64,000 nt of DNA from Stomoxys calcitrans (taxonomy: Eukaryota > Arthropoda > Insecta > Diptera > Muscidae): contig NC_081554.1 in NCBI RefSeq assembly GCF_963082655.1, positions 55,822,369 to 55,886,368 on the forward strand, written 5' to 3'. Below, piece by piece: positions 58,807-64,000 of this stretch. The translations under genes were made by a program, and so were the position numbers. The stretch's first letter is position 1, and each line of letters starts with the position of its first letter. Under the pieces are notes generated by a model, which was not told where the DNA came from, made no database searches, and saw only the letters and a list, made by a program, of their open reading frames with translations.

Positions 58807-59540
58807 TACTTCTTCTTTTTGGAACCCTTCTTCGTTACTAAACCAGGACAGAGTCCTAATATGTTTATCATTAAGGTCATGCATGCCTTTACTTTTCCCC
58901 TTAATATACAAATTTCACATTACATTTTCCATTCTTTGAAATTTGTAGCCCCTGGGAGACTTTGTTCTGTATTTAAATCCAAAAGAAAAGACTATGCACA
59001 AACAAATTATTAAATTAGAGTAAAAATCTTTTGCTTTGTCTTTGTCTTCATCATTTTAATCTTCTTTGGTTCCAGTGAGCTCATTAATAATTAAGTCAAT
59101 TTGTCCAAGAACATCATATAAATGGTGTAAAAAAGAATGGGCGTATAAAAGCACTGAATGTGGTATGGGTATGACCTACAACACAACCAACACCCAAGGA
59201 ACCAACGCTCTAATGAAGAGTAATGAAGAATATTTACACTAATTGACATTTAAATACAGCCCAAGATAATATGAAAGCCCCTCGTGACATGGTGTGGAGT
59301 CATTCAGTCAATACATTGTGAAAATGTATTCCGTCTACAAAGCGCTAACCCAAAAACCCCGCGAGGGCAATGTCAGAGGTTGAGACTTAAATTGTGAATT
59401 AAAAGCGTGTGATGTGATTGAAAAAAGTTTTTAATTTTGTTGAACAAGGGGTTGGAAACCTGGGGAAAGAGAAAACTAAATGAACTAAAGAAAAGGATAC
59501 TTAACCTTTCCCTTTTGGAAAGATGGTTTTATTACACTTT
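58807..59540. other. No gene recognised
   Basis: Unique-looking AT-rich sequence between two family A elements. One 64-codon frame (58819-59013), no domain. Confidence 0.5.
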
Positions 59541-60262
59541 TTATACCCTCCATCATAGAATGGGGGTATACTAATCTTGTCATTCTGTTTGTAACACCTC
59601 GAAATATTCGTCTAAGACCTCATAAAATATATGTGTTCTTGATCGTCTCGACGTTCTGAGCCGATCTAGCCATCTAGGCTGTCGGTCCGTCCGTCTGTCG
59701 AAAATACTATAGAGGTCGAAAGCGTAGAGCTAGCCGCTTGAAATTTTGCACAGATACCTAACATCGATGTAGGTCGTTGGGGATTGCAAATGGGCCATAT
59801 CGGTTCAGATTTAGATATAGCTGCCATAAAAACCGATCTCCCGATTTGACTTCATAAGCCCTTACAAGCCGCAATTTTTTCCGATTTAACTGAAATTTTG
59901 CATGTAAAGTTCCGTTACGACTCCCAACAAATGCGTCAAATATGGTCCAAATCGGTCTATAACCTGATATAGCTCCCATATAAACCGATCTACCGATTTG
60001 ACTTCTTGAGCCCTTAAAAGCTGCAATTTTTGTCCAAATTGCCTGAAATTGTGGCGTTCCATTATGACTCAACAACTGCGTTAGGTATGGTCCATATCGG
60101 TCAAGAAACCAATACCGTTACCATATAAACCGGACTCCCGATTTGATTTCTTGAACCCCTGGAAGCCGCAATTTTTGTCCGTCCGATTTGGTTTGCATTT
60201 TTGCACGTGATGTTCTTTTATGACTTCCAACAACTGTGTCAAGTACGGTCTAAATCGATCTA

Positions 60263-60489
60263 TTGGGTTGCCCAAAAAGTAATTGCGGATTTTTTAAAAG
60301 AAAGTAAATGCATTTTTAATAAAACTTAGAATGAACTTTAATCAAATATACTTTTTTTTCTAAATCAAGCTTAAAGTAACAGCTGATAACTGACAGGAGA
60401 AAGAATGCAATTACAGAGTCACAAGCTGTGAAAAAATTTGTCAACGCCGACTTTATGAAAAATCCGCAATTACTTTTTGGGCAACCCAA
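60263..60489 (+). mobile_element. Mariner-type MITE, 227 bp
   Basis: It starts TTGGGTTGCCCAAAAAGTAA and ends in the inverted copy, with TA outside both ends (60261-60262, 60490-60491). It is the longest copy here, and the interior contains both the 'gcatttttaataaaac' and the 'gcaattacagagtcac' blocks seen separately in shorter copies. Non-coding. Confidence 0.93.
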
Positions 60490-60497
60490 TATATTCA

Positions 60498-60542
60498 CTC
60501 TGAACGGTCACACACCATGATGACAACGTCATCCTTGTAGCC
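60498..60542 (-). pseudogene. Scrap resembling an RT catalytic motif
   Basis: The reverse strand reads 'GYKDDVVIMVCDRSE', close to the LINE RT motif C 'GYADDVVI'. It is 15 codons long, within 85 bp of filler between two pieces of mariner MITE. It may be a captured LINE fragment or chance. Confidence 0.35.
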
Positions 60543-60574
60543 AAAAAACTTTAACTGTCCTTTTCAACTGTCCT

Positions 60575-60645
60575 TTCACAAGCTGTGGAAAAATTGGTCA
60601 ACGCCGACTATATGAAAAATCCGCAATTACTTTTTGGGCAACCAA
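60575..60645 (+). mobile_element. Mariner MITE right-end fragment
   Basis: 'acaagctgtggaaaaattgg', 'caacgccgactatatgaaaa' and the right TIR with one C lost ('gggcaaccaa'). TA follows at 60646-60647, where the family A array resumes. Confidence 0.85.
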
Positions 60646-61019
60646 TATGACCTGATATAGCTCCCATATAAACCTATCTCCCGATTTGACCACAATTTTT
60701 GTCCGATTTGGCTGAACTTCAGCATGTAGTGTTCTGTTATGACGTCTAACAACTGTGCCGAGTACGGTTGAAATCAGTCTATAACCTGCTATAGCTCTCA
60801 TATGAAGCGGTCTCTCGACCATCCTTGTTCGGTTCCTATAAACTTGAATTTTTGCTGGTTTGACAGAAGTTTGTCATGTAGAATAAAATTATGCCCTTTG
60901 ACCAAATTTATTTTGTATAAATTTTTAGCAGAATCCATGGTGGTGGGTTCCCAAGAATCGGCTCGTCCGAACTTTGCGCGCTTGTACTTGTTTCATTACC
61001 AATTTCATCAACAAAAAGT

Positions 61020-64000
61020 TAGAATAATTAAGCTTTCCTATGGGAAAGGTTAGTTTTAGTACCCTTTCCTTTATGAGAGGACAGTTTTAGTATCCTTTCC
61101 CTTATGGAGGGGTAGCTTTTGTACTATTTTCATGGGGAGAGTGTAGTTTTAGTACTATTTCCCTTGCAAAAAGGTAGATTTAGTACTCTGACCCTTGGAA
61201 GAGGGTAGAGTTAATACCTTTCCCTTGGGAAAAGGTAGCTTTAGTATTTTTATATTCTTTCCCTTGGTAATGAATGGTTCTAGTTTTCTTTCCCTTGGGA
61301 CAGAACAGTTTTAGTACTCTTTTCATTGGAAAAGGATAGTTTTAGTACCCTTTTCCATGGGGAAGGGAACCCTTTCCTTAAGGTCCGGGTAGTTTTAGTA
61401 CCGTTTTCCATGGGGTACTATTAGTATTAGTAGTATAAGTACCATTTCCCTTGGGAAAGGGTAGTTTTTGTACTTTTTCCCTTGGTAGAGACTAGTTTAA
61501 GTAATATACTAGTTTACAAGTTTAGTACTAAGATTATTTTTAGTACTCTTTCCCTTGGAAAAGCATGGTTTTTGTGCTCTTTCCCTTGAGAAACCACAGT
61601 TTTAGTACTCTTTTCTCTTGGGAAAATGGTAGTTTTAGTACTTTTTTTCCTTAGGAAACAATAGTTCTAGTACTCTTTTCCTTGGGAAAGAACAGTTTTA
61701 GTAATCTTGCCCTTAAGAAAAAATAGTTTAACTCTACATTCCCTTGGGGAGGGGAGGGAAGTTTTAGTACCTTTTTCCTTTCGGAAAGGAAAGCTAAGTA
61801 CACTTTCCACAGGGCAGAATAGTTTTAGTACTCTATTTTTAGTAGTTTTAGTACCCCTTTCCATGGGCAGAGTAGACAAGTTTAGTACTAAGATTATTTT
61901 TAGTACTCTTTCCCTTGGGAAATGGTAGTTTTTGTGCTCTTTCCCTTGGGAGGGAATAGTTTTAGTGATCCTTCCAATGGGATAGAACAGTTTTAGTTCT
62001 CTTTCCCTTGGGAGAGAATAGTTTTAATAATACTTCCCTAGGGAAAGAACTGTTTTAGTACTCGTTCCTTTGGGAAATAATATTTGTAGTGCTCTTTACC
62101 TTGGGAAAGGGTAATTTTTGTGCTCTTTTCCTAGGGAGAGAATAATTTTTTGTCATCTCGCCCTTGAGAAAAAATAGTTTTAGTACTCTTTGCGTTGGAA
62201 AATATCTGTTTTAGTACTTTTTTTCCTTGGGAAAAGGGTAAGTTTTAGTACACTTTTCTTTTAGTACCCTTTCCCTTAGTACCCTTGCCAAAGTTTTAGT
62301 ACTCGATCTCTTGGGAATGGGTAGTTTTAATACTCTTTTCCTTGTTAAAGGCCAGTTTTAGTACCCTTTCCCCTGGGGAAGATTAGTTTTATTACCTTTT
62401 CCCTTGGAGAAGGTTAGTTTTATTAATCTTTCCTTAAAAACGGTAGTTTAAGTACCCTTGCCCTTGGGGAAGGGTAGTTTTAGTAACCTCTCCCTTGGGA
62501 AATGGAAGTTTTAGTACCCCTTCACTTGAGAAAGTATTGTTTTAGTACCCCTTTCCTTAGGAAACGGTAGTTTTAGTACCCTTTCCCTTGCAGAAGGGTA
62601 GTTTTGGTATCCTTTCCTATGGGGAAATTTTGGTATCCTTTTTATTGGTGAAGTGTAGTTTTGGTACCTTTCTCTTGGGGAAGGGTAGTTTTGGTGCCCT
62701 TTCCCGTTCAGAAGGGTAGTTTTTGTACCCTTTCCTTGCAAAAGGGTAGTTTTGGAACCTTTTCCCATGGAGAAGGGTAGTTTTTGTAATTTTTCCCTTG
62801 GGAAAAATTAGTATTGGTATCCTTTAGAAGGGTAGTTTTGGCGCCCTTTCCCTTTCAAAAGAGTAGTTTTGGTACACTTTCCTTGCAGAAGGGTAGTTTC
62901 GGTACCCTTTCCCTTGTAGAAGTGTAGTTTCGGTACCCTTTCCCTTGGAGAAGGGTAGTTTTGGTAATTTTTCCCTTAGGAAAAATTAGTATTGGTATCC
63001 TTTCGCTTAGTGAAGGGTAATTTTGGTATCCATTTTCTCTTGGCAAAGGTTTTTTGGTCCCTTTCACTTAGAGAAGGGTAGTTTAGGTACCTTTTTCCTT
63101 GGGAAGTGTAGTTTTGGTACCATTCCCCTCGGGGAAGGGTAGTTTTGGTACCCATTCCCTTGGGGAAGAGTAATTTTGGTACCCTTTCCCTTGGGGAAGG
63201 GTAGTTTTTGTATCCTCTCCCTTGGGGAAGGTTTGCTTTGGTACCCTTTCCCATGGGGAAGGGTAATTTTGGTACCCTTTCCCTTGGGGAAGGGTAATTT
63301 TGGTACCCTTTCCCTTGGGTTAGGGTAATTTTGGTAATTCCCCTCGGGGAAGGGTAGTTTTTGTATCCTCTCCCTTGGGGAAGGTTTGTTTTGGTCCCTT
63401 TCCCTTGGGGAAAGGTAGTTTTGGTACCTTTTTCTTTGGGGAATGGTAACTTTGGCATTATTGCCTTTGGGGATTGTAGTTTTGGTACCTTTTCCCTTGG
63501 GGAAGGTTGGTTTTGGTACCATTTACTTAAAGGAATGGTTTTGGTGCCATTTCCCTTTCGGAAGAGTAGTTTTGGTTCCCTTTCCTTGCAGAAGGGTAGT
63601 TTTGGTAATTTTTCCCTTAAGGAAAATTAGTATTGGTATCCTTTCGCTTAGTGAAGGTCAATTTTGATATTATTTTTCTTGGTAAAGGTTTTTTTTTGGT
63701 CCCTTTCCCTTGGGGAAGGGTAGTTTTGGTACCTTTTTCCTTGGGAAGTGTAATTTTGGTACCCTTTCCCTTGGGGAAGGGTAGTTTTGGTACCCATTCC
63801 CTTGGGGAAGGGTAATTTTGGTACCCTTTCCTTTGGGGAAGGGTAGTTTTTTACACTTTCCCTTGGGGAAGGTTTGTTTTGGTACTCTTTCTCTTGGAAA
63901 AGGGTAGTTTTGATACCATTTTCTTTGGGGAATGGTAGCTTTGGCGTTCTTGCCTTTGGGGATTGTAGTTTTGATACCTTTACCCTTGGGGAAGGTTGGT
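61020..64000. repeat. 31-bp hairpin satellite (right array, TT centre)
   Basis: Nearly 100 copies of a 31-base unit. The spacer 'tagttttagta' or 'tagttttggta' is followed by CCCTTTCCCTTGGGGAAGGG. It starts some 30 bp after a family A tail and runs off the window. Higher-order marks: 'caagtttagtactaagatta' at 61517 and 61877 (360 bp), and 'ggtaatttttccctta' at 62963 and 63604 (641 bp). The first half has more A-type spacers (ttttagta), the second half G-type (ttttggta). Frames of 60-160 codons are repeat translations. Confidence 0.93.

Larger units (their letters stand above)
59541..60992 (+). mobile_element. Family A element with a composite mariner-type insertion
   Basis: The head is ATACCCTCCATCAT (59543-59556), 'gtcattctgtttgtaacacc' and a short GTCY tract (59681-59699). 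The body has units with 'gatctcccgatttgacttca' and 'gacttccaacaactgtgtca'. The tail is degenerate: ATGGTGGTGGGTTC (60937-60950) then 'ggctcgtccgaactttgcgc'. The array is interrupted at 60263-60645 by mariner MITE sequence. Confidence 0.88.

Noticed and set aside
62976..63522. Two overlapping reverse frames of 152-160 codons rich in Lys/Pro/Tyr
   Set aside because: They lie fully within the 31-bp satellite. Three units make a 31-residue pseudo-repeat, and the neighbouring frames show the same pattern.

Overview
This is nuclear DNA from an animal, most likely a higher fly (calyptrate or muscid type). The evidence is a dipteran 'mini-me'-like interspersed element with its (TA)n and (GTCY)n proto-microsatellites, mariner MITEs, a tRNA-derived SINE, an RNase H-bearing LINE of the I/LOA/R1 kind, AT-rich non-coding sequence and a possible fly-type recursive splice site. 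Nothing is bacterial, and I see no operon, rRNA, functional tRNA gene or CRISPR. I found no convincing host protein-coding gene. Nearly all open frames are reading frames through tandem repeats or decayed transposon proteins. The window is best read as intergenic or deep-intron DNA filled with nested repeats.

Layout: 1-6.9 kb holds a repeat-A array, relics of two reverse-strand LINEs and a repeat-C element with a 561-bp tandem period. 6.99-9.1 kb is a 143-bp satellite. 9.1-10.5 kb looks like one LTR plus a tRNA-Lys primer-binding site. 10.5-11.6 kb has mariner MITEs and a SINE piece. 12.47-17.9 kb is a large ORF-free satellite packed with TATCGATA-type sites and organised in a 1,200-bp higher-order repeat. 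19.5-26.9 kb has a duplicated hAT-like MITE and several A and B elements. 26.95-28.48 kb is non-repetitive and carries a juxtaposed acceptor/donor splice motif. 28.5-30.6 kb is a reverse A element. 31.1-33.6 kb is a 21-bp minisatellite. 33.7-34.15 kb is a LINE 3' fragment. 36-42.6 kb is a nest of A elements, SINEs and a hairpin-forming 31-bp satellite. 44-50.1 kb holds B and C elements. 51.1-54.65 kb is a nearly complete but broken LINE containing a SINE. 55-57.2 kb is an inverted second copy of the B element. 57.6-61 kb has two A elements, one with a mariner-type composite insertion. 61 kb to the end is a second 31-bp satellite.

Names used here: family A is the mini-me-like element, with subterminal inverted repeats, a GTCY tract and an internal ~155-bp tandem array. 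Family B is the ~2.2-kb element that starts CTAGCCGAACCGGGCCCGC and carries a built-in SINE remnant. Family C is a relative of B built of 0.56-0.65-kb tandem units. The LINE supplies the only recognisable enzyme domains (endonuclease, reverse transcriptase, RNase H). The SINE has target-site duplications of LINE type, so a LINE of some kind probably mobilised it. Nesting gives relative ages: A and LINE copies predate the SINEs inside them, one SINE predates the A element that splits it, and an A element predates the mariner-type insertion in it.
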